This document shows positions 46,016-54,516 of a stretch of DNA of 64,000 nucleotides, piece by piece. Source of the DNA: Pseudanabaena sp. PCC 6802 (GTDB lineage: Bacteria > Cyanobacteriota > Cyanobacteriia > Pseudanabaenales > Pseudanabaenaceae); NCBI RefSeq assembly GCF_000332175.1, contig NZ_KB235914.1:4467538-4531537 (forward strand). The letters run 5' to 3'. Under the pieces are notes generated by a model. That model searched no databases and was not told the DNA's origin. It worked only from the letters and a program-made list of their open reading frames with translations. Made by a program: the position numbers and the translations under genes. Every line of letters starts with the position of its first letter. The stretch's first letter is position 1.

Positions 46016-46127
46016 TATAGCGGTTTTCAGATGAAAACGAGAAGGGGTTTGGGGGCGTTGCCCCCAAGAAGGGGTTCTACCCCTTCACCCCGTCAATAAA
46101 ACCTGTTCTCAATTGAAAAACGCTATA
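46016..46127. repeat. Small hairpin element, family A (112 bp)
   Basis: TATAGCGGTTTTCAGATG to CAATTGAAAAACGCTATA, with the GGGGGCGTTGCCCCC and GAAGGGG/CCCCTTC hairpins. It lies between the RTX-like gene and the small secreted protein. Confidence 0.88.
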
Positions 46128-46218
46128 GCTAATGATAAGGGCAGTATAGCTGGCAGCTAAATAGTCACGTAAACTCTTTTCACTAGCTTGTAGAGATGTA
46201 TGAAAACAGGAGGAAATT

Positions 46219-46548
46219 ATGGGGAGAGTTCTTGCTATAGCGGTTGCTACTGTTGCAGCAGTTCTAGTTTTAGGAACTGCAAAACCAGTGGAAGCACAGT
46301 GGCAATATAGGGATAGATATGGAGATCGAGTCTGCAGCAACTATCATGAAATTAGACGCGGTGGAGGAAGCCGTCACGAAATAATTCACTGCATTCGAGA
46401 AATCTACTGGGATCATTTGGGGCGTTATCCAGACGAGGAAGGCGTACGACATTATATGAGAAAATATTACCGTGAAGGATGGTCGATGCGGCAAATCCAC
46501 AATGATATTGCATTCAGTTGGGAAGCTAGGAATCGGTGGAGGAACTAG
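46219..46548 (+). CDS. Small secreted protein with DUF4214-like motif
   Basis: A 109-residue protein with a clear Sec signal peptide (VLAIAVATVAAVLVLGTAKP, cleavage probably after VEA near residue 26). The mature part is basic and aromatic, with two Cys (C39 region and C58 region) that could pair. The segment YWDHLGRYPDEEGVRHYMRK followed by WSMRQIHNDIAFSWEA resembles a single DUF4214 unit, a motif found in exported and type I secreted proteins. An AGGAGG ribosome-binding site precedes the ATG. Function unknown. Confidence 0.75.
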   Translation: MGRVLAIAVATVAAVLVLGTAKPVEAQWQYRDRYGDRVCSNYHEIRRGGGSRHEIIHCIREIYWDHLGRYPDEEGVRHYMRKYYREGWSMRQIHNDIAFSWEARNRWRN

Positions 46549-46917
46549 CAAGCATTCTGAGGAACAAATCTCCTTGATGGAAGGCAAATCACGCTCATTC
46601 TCCCGCTTTTCTTACTTTTATTACTGAAGAATGACTTCTTATCTTACTTTTTTACCGTTTGTCTTAATACAATTAGGATCGTGACAAAAATAACTTAAAC
46701 AATTTCTGAAACACGCTGTCTGCCTACAAGTCTTACAAGGTTTTGGCAGTGAAGTTTGAATCTGTAACGATCCTTAGTTGCCTTTCCCAGTCTTTTCTTA
46801 CTGCTAATTCTCAGTTGTGGATCTATACAACAGATCGTCGGAGTGGGGGATGGCATGTCTCAAATTTATGCTTTAGCTCACTTTTTGCGCTGATTCCCTC
46901 ACTTCAGGAGGTGAAAT
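46549..46917. other. Gap with no convincing gene
   Basis: AT-rich spacer upstream of the phosphodiesterase-RTX gene. A short frame at 46743-46931 exists but overlaps the downstream start and looks like chance. A CAGGAGGTG ribosome-binding site at 46905-46913 serves the downstream ATG. A weak inverted repeat cannot be excluded; nothing else is seen. Confidence 0.5.
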
Positions 46918-48516
46918 ATGAGCAGCACTAATACCATTACCGCTCCTAAGCAAAAGTGCGATCGCATCATTCTAATCGGCTGGGATGGAGCGCAACGCGG
47001 ACACGTGCAGGAAGCTTTAGCGCGGGGCGATCTGCCAAACCTCAGTCAGTTAATCTCAGAAGGGACTCTGGTCGCGATCGATATCAATGGCAAGACAGAT
47101 ACCAATGCTGGATGGTCCCAAATCCTGACTGGCTACTCACCGGAGATAACTGGGGAGTATAGCAACATTCGCTATCAAGCAATTCCAAAGGGATACACGA
47201 TCTTCGAGCGGCTAGAGGAATTCTTTGGATTCGATAACATTGCGACAGTTGCGGCGATCGGAGGAGGTTCCCTTGTGGGTGCCGATCCGCCTACAAAAGT
47301 TCCCTTCCAAGGAACCGAGAAGCAGAAAGAGGAACTCATTCAAAGAGGCGTGCAAATTATAGTTGAGAATGGTATTGAGTATCGCCTTTTGCCAGCTAGG
47401 GCTTTCTATCATGCCAAAGATATTATGGATTTATTCGTCAACGGTCTAACGATAAATAGCCAGGTCGGCACACAGGCATTGGAGGCAATTGACAAATACA
47501 AGAACGAGCCGTTCTTTTTCTTCTTTCATTTCTACGAGAGCGATCTTCAAGGGCACACCTTTGGCGAAAACTCTCATGAGTACAACGATGCTCTCATCTC
47601 TGCCGATTCCTGGCTCGGCAAGATCGTAACCAGACTACGAGAGCTGAATCTATACGACAACACGCTGATTTACGTAACCGCCGATCACGGCTTTGACGAA
47701 GGGAATAGAAGCCACATCGATGCACCTTACGTTTTTCTTGCAACAAATGACAAGGGAGTAATTCGGAACGGCGAACGCGCAGATATTGCGCCTACCATCC
47801 TCGATCGCTTTGGTGTCGATCTCTGCAACCTCGATCCACCACTCAGCGGATATTCGTTACTTACAGAAACTTCAATCCCTGTTAATCTTTTCAATTTGAC
47901 AAGCGATTCCGATCGCTACACGTTCTATCCAGGGCAATTTACGGGCGATTTGGTCTGCGGTTTAGCTGGTAACGATACGATCTACGGCTCAATGGATGCG
48001 GAAAATATTAATGGGAATCAGGGGAATGACTTAATTAGCGGTAACGGCGGCAACGATACGCTCTGGGGCGGACAGGGGAACGATACGATTTATGGCAACG
48101 ACGGTTCCGATAAAATCAATGGGGACAAAGGTGGCGATCTCTTATTGGGCGGTAGAGGCGAAGAAGATACCCTCTGGGGCGGACAGGGAAACGATACGTT
48201 AGTGGGTGACTTTAGTCGCGATTACCTCATAGGGGGAGGCGGGAACGATCTTTTTATTCTCAGAACTGACATGGCAGTGGCTAACGCCGATCTGTGTAAT
48301 GTCATCGCCGATTTTGGTAGTGGTATGGATACAATCGGTCTTACCGGAGGCATCACCGCAGCCGATATTTCCCTAATTACTGCGGGTGGCAGTTTACCCT
48401 TTGAGAATGCTGATACCCTAATCAGATTGGTGCCAGAAGGTGATTTCTTGGGTTTAGTTAGAAGTACAACCCCGGCAGAACTCGTCGGTCACTTCACCAC
48501 CTTGCAGGGTTATTAA
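46918..48516 (+). CDS. Type I phosphodiesterase/alkaline-phosphatase-fold enzyme with RTX tail
   Basis: A 532-residue fusion. Residues ~13-310 have the alkaline phosphatase superfamily fold: IILIGWDGAQRGHVQEAL (first metal Asp), KTDTNAGWSQILTGYSP (nucleophile Thr region), the Asp and His of FYESDLQGHTFGENSHEYND, and TADHGFDEGNRSHIDAP with Asp/His/His. It resembles nucleotide pyrophosphatase/phosphodiesterases and sulfatases. Residues ~330-445 carry about eight RTX nonapeptides (GNDTIYG, GNDLISGNGGNDTLWGGQG) that bind Ca2+ and mark export by a type I system. No Sec signal is present. A secreted phosphate- or sulfate-scavenging enzyme is a reasonable inference. Confidence 0.87.
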   Translation: MSSTNTITAPKQKCDRIILIGWDGAQRGHVQEALARGDLPNLSQLISEGTLVAIDINGKTDTNAGWSQILTGYSPEITGEYSNIRYQAIPKGYTIFERLEEFFGFDNIATVAAIGGGSLVGADPPTKVPFQGTEKQKEELIQRGVQIIVENGIEYRLLPARAFYHAKDIMDLFVNGLTINSQVGTQALEAIDKYKNEPFFFFFHFYESDLQGHTFGENSHEYNDALISADSWLGKIVTRLRELNLYDNTLIYVTADHGFDEGNRSHIDAPYVFLATNDKGVIRNGERADIAPTILDRFGVDLCNLDPPLSGYSLLTETSIPVNLFNLTSDSDRYTFYPGQFTGDLVCGLAGNDTIYGSMDAENINGNQGNDLISGNGGNDTLWGGQGNDTIYGNDGSDKINGDKGGDLLLGGRGEEDTLWGGQGNDTLVGDFSRDYLIGGGGNDLFILRTDMAVANADLCNVIADFGSGMDTIGLTGGITAADISLITAGGSLPFENADTLIRLVPEGDFLGLVRSTTPAELVGHFTTLQGY

Positions 48517-48586
48517 CAGATGGCTAACAATTCTCGATCCGGCAAAACAAATGCGACTGCGAGTATTTCCATATCAGCGACAAATT

Positions 48587-48637
48587 CACTACGTTGACAT
48601 ATCGTAGGTGTCACTGGTTCGAGTCCAGTTGTGTCCG
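48587..48637 (+). pseudogene. tRNA 3' fragment (T-arm and acceptor strand)
   Basis: ACTGG-TTCGAGT-CCAGT forms a perfect T-arm (48613-48629), followed by TGTGTCC and a discriminator G, i.e. the 3' acceptor strand. Upstream, CTACG/CGTAG could be an anticodon stem, but the enclosed segment TTGACATAT has nine bases instead of seven; TTGACAT within it would fit a Val(GAC) loop. No matching 5' half (GGACACA) is present in the 80 bp upstream. It is therefore scored as a fragment, not a functional tRNA. Confidence 0.6.
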
Positions 48638-49264
48638 TTCAAGAATTGCTTTGCGTCCCGGACTAAAGGAGATCGCATAACCCATCTCGTCGAGCATGTG
48701 CCGTAGTACAGGCAGGCTTAGCCCCAATACATTTGTGTGACAGCCCTCTATTTTTTCGATGAGCAATCCGCCTAAGCCTTCCAAGGTAAAACACCCAGCA
48801 CAATGCAATGGTTCGCCACTGTTAACGTAGCTCGCAATTTCAGCATCTGTGGCATTGGCAAAGTGTACGGTCGTGGCGGCAACTCGGACGATCGATCGCC
48901 ATGTTTGCATTTCAATCAGGCAATGTCCGGTAAATAACGTGCCGTAGTAGCCGCGCATCTTTTGCCACATCGCGATCGCTGGTTCGGGATAGATTGGTTT
49001 GCCGTAGATTTCGCCATCTACGCACATGACGGAGTCGCATCCCACAATCAGTGCGTTTTGCCCCAAGAACTGCTGGGCAACAACCTCAGCCTTACCCTTT
49101 GCCAAGGCTTGTACTAGAGCAGATGGCTCTTCGACCTGAATTTGTGCCTCGTCAAAATCACTGACCCTTACAATTGGTTCAAAACCAGCGTTTTGAAGGA
49201 GCGATCGCCGTGCTGGCGAAGCGGAAGCTAGCACGAACAGAGGGGAAGAGGTAGAGTTTGGCAT
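48611..49264 (-). CDS. maf: Maf-family nucleoside triphosphate pyrophosphatase
   Basis: A 217-residue house-cleaning hydrolase of modified or canonical nucleoside triphosphates. The phosphate-binding loop is LASASPARRSLLQNAG at the start, and the metal site is in IVGCDSVMCVDGEIYGKP. GYYGTLFTGHCLIE and EGLGGLLIEKIEGCHTNVLGL complete the family pattern. It is about 15-20 residues longer than usual. The last eight codons (RTQLDSNQ) are the antisense of a tRNA T-arm, so the reading frame has been extended through a tRNA fragment. It follows the META-domain gene by 20 bp. Confidence 0.92.
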   Translation of the reverse strand: MPNSTSSPLFVLASASPARRSLLQNAGFEPIVRVSDFDEAQIQVEEPSALVQALAKGKAEVVAQQFLGQNALIVGCDSVMCVDGEIYGKPIYPEPAIAMWQKMRGYYGTLFTGHCLIEMQTWRSIVRVAATTVHFANATDAEIASYVNSGEPLHCAGCFTLEGLGGLLIEKIEGCHTNVLGLSLPVLRHMLDEMGYAISFSPGRKAILERTQLDSNQ

Positions 49265-49284
49265 GGTCAGTTTTCAGGAGAAAT

Positions 49285-50346
49285 CTATTTGCTCTTAAAA
49301 TTGCTCTTAAAAACTAAAGCTAACCGATCGCTCGCGTACAATCGCAGAGTATCTGCTTGAGTTTCAAATCGGGTTATCGATTCGAGCGATCGCAAAAATT
49401 CAGTTTCATCTTGCTGAGCTTCTCTACCAACACAGGCTCGTCGCGTGCTGATGACTTGGGAAAGCTTTAATGTCTCGCCCGAACTTGTAAAGCGCCCGGC
49501 AAAGCGGTTGCAGCCACTGTCACCTGCAAAGCGCTGTTCCTTCGCATTGAATTCAATATAGAGATAGTTCTTGACTTGCCGTTCGCCTATGGTGGTAAGT
49601 ACCCAACGCTTATTAAACAGAGTCGTTACATCGTTAGAAGTTACGGGTTTTTGCTCGCTAGTTTGAGCGTTATCTCGACAGTTGAGGCTAGTTGCCACTT
49701 CTGTCATTGTAAGGTCGGGAACTTCGTCATTGCGGATGGTATAACTAGCAGAGCTAGTCTTTGAGGGACAGCAGAGGGCATCGGTAGCGCTGTATCGCAC
49801 AAATTCCGCACTAATTCTTTTGGCATCGAGCAGTCGGGCTTCGATCAACGCGCCGTCCGTACGCGAATCCATCAGCACAGGTGAGAGCGTCCCAGCATAT
49901 CTGCCTTCTACATAAATAAAAGCCTGATAGCCCACTGGCCTGCACATGCCATCAAAACCAGATGCTGCCATTACGAGTTGGGTAATACCGTAGTGCTGTG
50001 ATGCCCCGAATAATTTCCAACCGCGTCTGGCTAGAGCTTTTTCTGCTGGGCTGTCTGGCTCGCGTACCGATTCGCGACACCGCTCCAGATTGGTGGCAGG
50101 TGCGGGATCGGGTAGGCGAGGAAATCCTGATGGTTGTTTGTTCCAGTTAGTAGGGGGGCGATCCAACCAGGAACCACCTGGGTTAGTTGGCTGGGCGATC
50201 GCCGATGCATTAGGTAGCGCTGTTATCAATCCCAAAACTAGCGCCAGAAACAGATTGCTTTTCTTTTCTACCGCAGTTATCCCAGTCCTGGCAAAAAATT
50301 CCCCCATTCTTAAAATTGCATTCATTAGATTGAATTTGTTCGACAA
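49285..50346 (-). CDS. Exported META-domain protein
   Basis: A 353-residue protein with an N-terminal hydrophobic export segment (NLFLALVLGLITALPNASAIA, residues ~26-46, cleavage probably after AIA). The middle (~100-220) has Cys pairs and a CPVGYQ-like segment, with no known family. The C-terminal ~100 residues form a META (HslJ-like) domain: WVLTTIGERQVKNYLYIEF, GDSGCNRFAGRFTSSGETL, and STRRACVGREAQQDETEFLRSL. The domain is linked to heat-shock and periplasmic stress proteins in other bacteria. It is in the same transcription direction as maf, 20 bp upstream of it. Confidence 0.82.
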   Translation of the reverse strand: MSNKFNLMNAILRMGEFFARTGITAVEKKSNLFLALVLGLITALPNASAIAQPTNPGGSWLDRPPTNWNKQPSGFPRLPDPAPATNLERCRESVREPDSPAEKALARRGWKLFGASQHYGITQLVMAASGFDGMCRPVGYQAFIYVEGRYAGTLSPVLMDSRTDGALIEARLLDAKRISAEFVRYSATDALCCPSKTSSASYTIRNDEVPDLTMTEVATSLNCRDNAQTSEQKPVTSNDVTTLFNKRWVLTTIGERQVKNYLYIEFNAKEQRFAGDSGCNRFAGRFTSSGETLKLSQVISTRRACVGREAQQDETEFLRSLESITRFETQADTLRLYASDRLALVFKSNFKSK

Positions 50347-50663
50347 AGTTTAAGCTATCATGTTTGATGAGTTTAAGTAAAGCATTGTTCCCGTTAGGAA
50401 GTATTTTTAGGCTTTTATTTATGTTATATCCGATCCTTATTGAGACATCTCTTCAAATTGGATATTAATAAATAATCCATTCTTAATTCTCAAAAAATGG
50501 GATGCTTTTAGCGGTGTTGGCTGCAGTCGGCTACTATTTTTGATGGGGGGCTATTCCCAAAAGTTCCATCCATAATTAACTAAGGATGCGTTACAGCACA
50601 GATCTGCTTGTATACCTTATACTTTTTATGTTGTCACATCCTTATTAAAACTGACAGAAAACT
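50347..50663. other. Divergent spacer, nothing recognised
   Basis: AT-rich spacer between the META-domain gene and the LivG-type gene. Both flanking genes are transcribed outward, so two promoters must lie here. No clear -10/-35 pair, RNA gene or repeat element could be supported. Confidence 0.5.
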
Positions 50664-51422
50664 ATGACGGACGCTCTGGAAGTTAAATCGATCGCGCGCC
50701 GCTTTGGTGGATTGGTAGCTGTCAATGATGTTTCCTTTAGCGTCCAAACTGGTGAGATATTCGGTCTAATTGGCCCCAATGGTGCGGGTAAAACTACTCT
50801 GTTTAACTTGATTACGGGGTTGATTTTGCCGAGTAGTGGCAAGTTAATTTTCAATCGACGCGACATTACAAACCTCCGCCCCCACGGGATTGCGGCTCTG
50901 GGGATCGCCCGCACTTTTCAGAATATTCGCCTGTTCGGCGATCTTACATTACAGGAGAATGTCGCGATCGCTCACCACATTCAAACCAGATCTGGCGTAT
51001 TTAGCGGCGTATTTGGCATTCATCCATCTCGTTCTGAAGAAAAAATGATTCGGACTAGATCCCTAGAACTGCTGGATTTAGTTGGTTTGGCACAAAAAAA
51101 GGAGCAGAAGGCACGCAATCTCTCCTATGGCGACCAGCGTCGCCTGGAGATTGCGCGGGCTTTGGCACTAAATCCTAAGATTTTACTGCTAGACGAACCC
51201 GCTGCTGGCATGAACCCTAATGAAAAAGCGCAACTCAGTCAATTTATTCGTCAAGTACACGAACAGTTTCAGTTAACTATTCTGCTGATCGAACATAACG
51301 TACCTCTGGTGATGGGACTGTGCGATCGCATTGCCGTTCTCCACTTTGGTCAACTCCTCGCTCTAGGCCAACCCGAAACCGTCAAAAACGATCCCGCCGT
51401 CATCGAAGCCTACCTCGGTTAA
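50664..51422 (+). CDS. Branched-chain/neutral amino acid ABC transporter ATPase (LivG type)
   Basis: A 252-residue ATPase subunit of a HAAT-family importer, comparable to LivG or cyanobacterial NatA. Walker A is GPNGAGKTTLFNLITG (residue ~36). The LivG-type insert NLRPHGIAALGIARTFQNIRLF is followed by the signature LSYGDQRRLEIARAL and Walker B ILLLDEPAAGMNP. The C-terminal LLIEHNVPLVMGLCDRIAVL and the VIEAYLG end are family-typical. No permease, binding protein or second ATPase is adjacent. Scattered genes of this kind are normal in cyanobacteria. Confidence 0.92.
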   Translation: MTDALEVKSIARRFGGLVAVNDVSFSVQTGEIFGLIGPNGAGKTTLFNLITGLILPSSGKLIFNRRDITNLRPHGIAALGIARTFQNIRLFGDLTLQENVAIAHHIQTRSGVFSGVFGIHPSRSEEKMIRTRSLELLDLVGLAQKKEQKARNLSYGDQRRLEIARALALNPKILLLDEPAAGMNPNEKAQLSQFIRQVHEQFQLTILLIEHNVPLVMGLCDRIAVLHFGQLLALGQPETVKNDPAVIEAYLG

Positions 51423-51488
51423 CAAAATCCCCCTCTTAACCCGCCCGAGCTGGTTTCGTTTGTGTAGCCGCGATTTCAATCGCCGATC

Positions 51489-51591
51489 TATAGCCGTATG
51501 CAGATCTGTTAGGACAGGGGTGTGGGGGCTGCGCCCCCACGCAGGGGTTCTACCCCTGCACCCCGTCCTAAGCCTGTTGGCTATAGCTATA
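51489..51591. repeat. Small hairpin element, family B (103 bp)
   Basis: TATAGCCGTATGCAGATCTG to GGCTATAGCTATA, with the GGGGGCTGCGCCCCC hairpin and an uninterrupted GCAGGGGTTCTACCCCTGC hairpin. It is the intact counterpart of the element at 2035-2182. The remainder of the gap 51423-51898 contains a 28-codon frame at 51628-51714 of doubtful status and the ndhD leader. Confidence 0.8.
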
Positions 51592-51898
51592 TCTTTATTA
51601 AGCTTTGTAAAGTTAAATATCAGCCAAATGAGCGATCGCTTATCGGATAAACATGGGCAATATTACCTAGACGAAGCTAAATTAACCGCCGACATTATCA
51701 GGAATGATTGGTAAATCGCTGTTTCCTAATCGCAATGCGATCGCTCGCCGAGCGTATTAGAAAATACATCGATCTATCTCTATGAATATTTGTTAACAGG
51801 TATTCATATCTTCATGAATTTATGTGTCGAAATGTAGAGTTAATTTCACAAAAACTTCGTAGAATAGGAATTAGAGCAAATAAGTATTTATCCTCACC

Positions 51899-53533
51899 AT
51901 GATTACTGCCGAATTTCCTTGGTTGACGGCGATCGCGCTGATACCACTCCTGGCCGCTCTGGCTATACCTGTAATCCCCGATAAAGATGGTAAAAACGTT
52001 CGGTGGTATGCATTGGGCGTTGGTTTCGCAGATTTAGTTTTAACGATCTATACCTTCTGGCAGCACTACGATTTACAGACCTCTTCCTTTCAGCTAGTCG
52101 AGAAATATGATTGGGTACCGCAAATTGGCCTGAGTTGGTCTCTGGCAGTTGATGGCTTATCCATGCCCTTAGTTATCCTGACTGGTTTAATCACTACACT
52201 TTCGATTTTTGCAGCCTGGGATGTCAAACAAAAGCCCAGGTTGTTTTATAGTCTCATGCTGGTGATGTACAGCGCTCAAATTGGTGTTTTTGCCGCGCAG
52301 GATATGCTGCTGTTCTTCCTGATGTGGGAGTTGGAGCTAGTCCCCGTTTACTTGCTGATTTCAATTTGGGGCGGGCCGAAAAGACAATATGCAGCGACAA
52401 AATTCATTCTCTACACCGCGATCGGTTCCATATTTATCTTGCTTGCTTCTCTAGCGATGGCATTCTATGGCGACAACGTCACGTTCGACATGACAGCGCT
52501 GGGAGCAAAGCACTATCCACTTCTTTTAGAATTATTTGCCTACGCTGGATTCCTGATCTCATTTGGCGTAAAGCTGCCGATCTTCCCCCTACATACCTGG
52601 TTGCCCGATGCCCACGGTGAAGCTTCAGCCCCTGTTTCAATGATTCTGGCTGGCGTGCTGCTGAAGATGGGTGGGTATGCTCTCATTCGCATGAACATTG
52701 AGATGTTACCCCACGCGCACATCTATTTCGCTCCGGTTTTAGCAATGTTGGGAGTAGTCAATATTGTCTACGGTGCCTTCACCGCTTTTGGGCAAACCAA
52801 TATGAAGCGAAGATTGGCATACTCTTCAATTTCACACATGGGTTTTGTCCTGGTAGGTCTCGCAGCATTTACCGATCTGGGCATTAGCGGTGCTGTATTG
52901 CAAATGCTATCCCACGGTTTGATCGCAGCCAGTCTCTTTTTCCTCACTGGTATTACTTACGATCGCACCCATACTCTCATGATGGACGAGTTAGGTGGCT
53001 TAGCAAAGGTAATGCCTAAAACATTTGCCCTATTCACGGCGGGCGCGTTTGCCTCTCTGGCTTTACCTGGGATGAGCGGTTTCGTCGGAGAACTGAGTGT
53101 ATTCCTGGGAATTGCAACCAGCGATATCTACAGTTCTAGCTTTAAAGTAGTGGTAATTGCGCTCTCGGCTGTTGGTCTGATTATTACGCCCATCTACTTG
53201 TTATCGATGCTGCGCCGAGTCTTCTACGGTGCGAGCGATGGATCGCAGTCAAACCTGCAAATCGAACCTAAGTTTTGGATCGATGCGAAGCCGCGTGAGG
53301 TCTTTATTGCTGCTTGCTTGATCGTACCGATTGTGGGTATCGGTCTATATCCTAAGTTGGCGACGCAAACCTACGATGCTACGACCGTAGCCGTGACATC
53401 AGAAGTTCGCAGCGCCTTTTCGATTGTGGCTCAAGAGAACCCACACCTCTACTCCCGTGGTTTCCATGCCCCCCAGTTCGCATCTCAATTTTCTGGGACT
53501 AAGCCCCAGCCCCTGTTAGGAACGCTGAAGTAG
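51899..53533 (+). CDS. ndhD: NAD(P)H-quinone oxidoreductase subunit 4
   Basis: A proton-pumping membrane subunit of NDH-1, homologous to NuoM. It has 544 residues with about 14 membrane segments. Conserved parts: the Glu in [23 protein letters not shown], the Lys in the [13 protein letters not shown] region, [21 protein letters not shown], and GGYALIRMN. The discontinuous helix region follows ([15 protein letters not shown]) and then the second Lys/His block near [13 protein letters not shown]. Sequence character fits the respiratory/cyclic-electron-flow NdhD rather than the CO2-uptake D3/D4 forms, but this was not tested. No ndhF neighbour is present. The last 18 bp overlap the convergent kinase gene. 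Confidence 0.95.
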   Translation: MITAEFPWLTAIALIPLLAALAIPVIPDKDGKNVRWYALGVGFADLVLTIYTFWQHYDLQTSSFQLVEKYDWVPQIGLSWSLAVDGLSMPLVILTGLITTLSIFAAWDVKQKPRLFYSLMLVMYSAQIGVFAAQDMLLFFLMWELELVPVYLLISIWGGPKRQYAATKFILYTAIGSIFILLASLAMAFYGDNVTFDMTALGAKHYPLLLELFAYAGFLISFGVKLPIFPLHTWLPDAHGEASAPVSMILAGVLLKMGGYALIRMNIEMLPHAHIYFAPVLAMLGVVNIVYGAFTAFGQTNMKRRLAYSSISHMGFVLVGLAAFTDLGISGAVLQMLSHGLIAASLFFLTGITYDRTHTLMMDELGGLAKVMPKTFALFTAGAFASLALPGMSGFVGELSVFLGIATSDIYSSSFKVVVIALSAVGLIITPIYLLSMLRRVFYGASDGSQSNLQIEPKFWIDAKPREVFIAACLIVPIVGIGLYPKLATQTYDATTVAVTSEVRSAFSIVAQENPHLYSRGFHAPQFASQFSGTKPQPLLGTLK

Positions 53534-54493
53534 AAAGTCTCTCACCTCGGCATCAGTGGGTTGGGGGGCGATCGCGCCCAGTCCTGTAGTTGTAATCGCA
53601 CCCACAGCCGAAGCATAGGTGATTATTTCTCTAACGAGAGCGGGATCGTCGAGATGAGAGAGGGGGTGATGGCAAAGCTGATGGACAAAGCCCGCTAAAA
53701 AGCTATCCCCTGCCCCGGTGGTATCTTGGGTAGCGACTGGGAAGGCAGGATGGCTGCCTTCGCGCTCTCCCAGGTAGAATTGGCAGCCCATCTCGCCATT
53801 GGTGACAATCACTCCTTCCAGATGATCGTGCAGGGCGGAGATGGCGACGGGGTTAGAGGTCTGGAATAACCACTCAGCTTCTTCGACTGATACCTTGAGA
53901 TAGTCGACATGTGCCAATAAACTGAGAATCTGGCTGAGAGCCTGACTGGGATCGGGCCAAAACATTGGTCGCCAGTTGATATCTACCACAACACCCAGGT
54001 AATATTTCTCGGCTAACTGCAAGGCTCTTTCTACTGCTTTGGCCGCGATCGGACTAGCCAGGCAGAGCGTTCCAAGCACCAGAAAATCCGCTTCGATAAA
54101 CAGATCTTCTGGCAGTCGATCTGCGTCCAGGAACATATCAGCAAAAGCTGTTTCAGCGCGATCGCTTTCATTGCTAGAGAACTTTGCAAACGTACGCTCG
54201 CCACTGTCCGATCTAGTCACGTAAACCTGGCGCGTGGGAGCCGTGGCATGAACCTGTACGCCAGAAGTATCGACACCCGTGCTTTGCAGTAATTGCACGA
54301 GGTGGTTTCCCACCGCATCCTGCCCAACACAACCAATAAAACCCGAACTGGTACCAAGTTTAGTCAAACCACAGGCAACATTGGCAGGTGCGCCGCCTGG
54401 GTAGGCATTCCAGGATTTTACTTGTTCAAAACTGCCAGTTTCAGTGGCAATTTGGTCTATGAGGATTTCCCCCAGACACAGTACATGTGGCAT
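53516..54493 (-). CDS. PfkB-family carbohydrate kinase (fructokinase-like)
   Basis: A 325-residue ribokinase-family kinase. The N-terminal signature is [20 protein letters not shown] with [15 protein letters not shown]. The second PfkB signature is [17 protein letters not shown], with the catalytic base Asp in [20 protein letters not shown] and [15 protein letters not shown] match fructokinases best. It starts 23 bp after the stop of the repeat lipoprotein on the same strand. Confidence 0.9.
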   Translation of the reverse strand: MPHVLCLGEILIDQIATETGSFEQVKSWNAYPGGAPANVACGLTKLGTSSGFIGCVGQDAVGNHLVQLLQSTGVDTSGVQVHATAPTRQVYVTRSDSGERTFAKFSSNESDRAETAFADMFLDADRLPEDLFIEADFLVLGTLCLASPIAAKAVERALQLAEKYYLGVVVDINWRPMFWPDPSQALSQILSLLAHVDYLKVSVEEAEWLFQTSNPVAISALHDHLEGVIVTNGEMGCQFYLGEREGSHPAFPVATQDTTGAGDSFLAGFVHQLCHHPLSHLDDPALVREIITYASAVGAITTTGLGAIAPQPTDAEVRDFLLQRS

Positions 54494-54516
54494 ATCTATC
54501 TTCTATTTCAGGTTGT

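Noticed and set aside
46743..46931. 62-codon frame before the phosphodiesterase-RTX gene
   Set aside because: It overlaps the downstream start, lacks a ribosome-binding site, and has a chance-like composition.
48560..48637. Complete tRNA gene
   Set aside because: The T-arm and acceptor 3' strand are convincing, but no 5' acceptor strand or D-arm is present and the anticodon-like loop has nine bases.
51628..51714. 28-codon frame starting MSDRLSDKHGQYYLDEAK
   Set aside because: The composition looks protein-like, but the frame is very short, has no clear ribosome-binding site and no recognised relatives. Left as a possible relic only.
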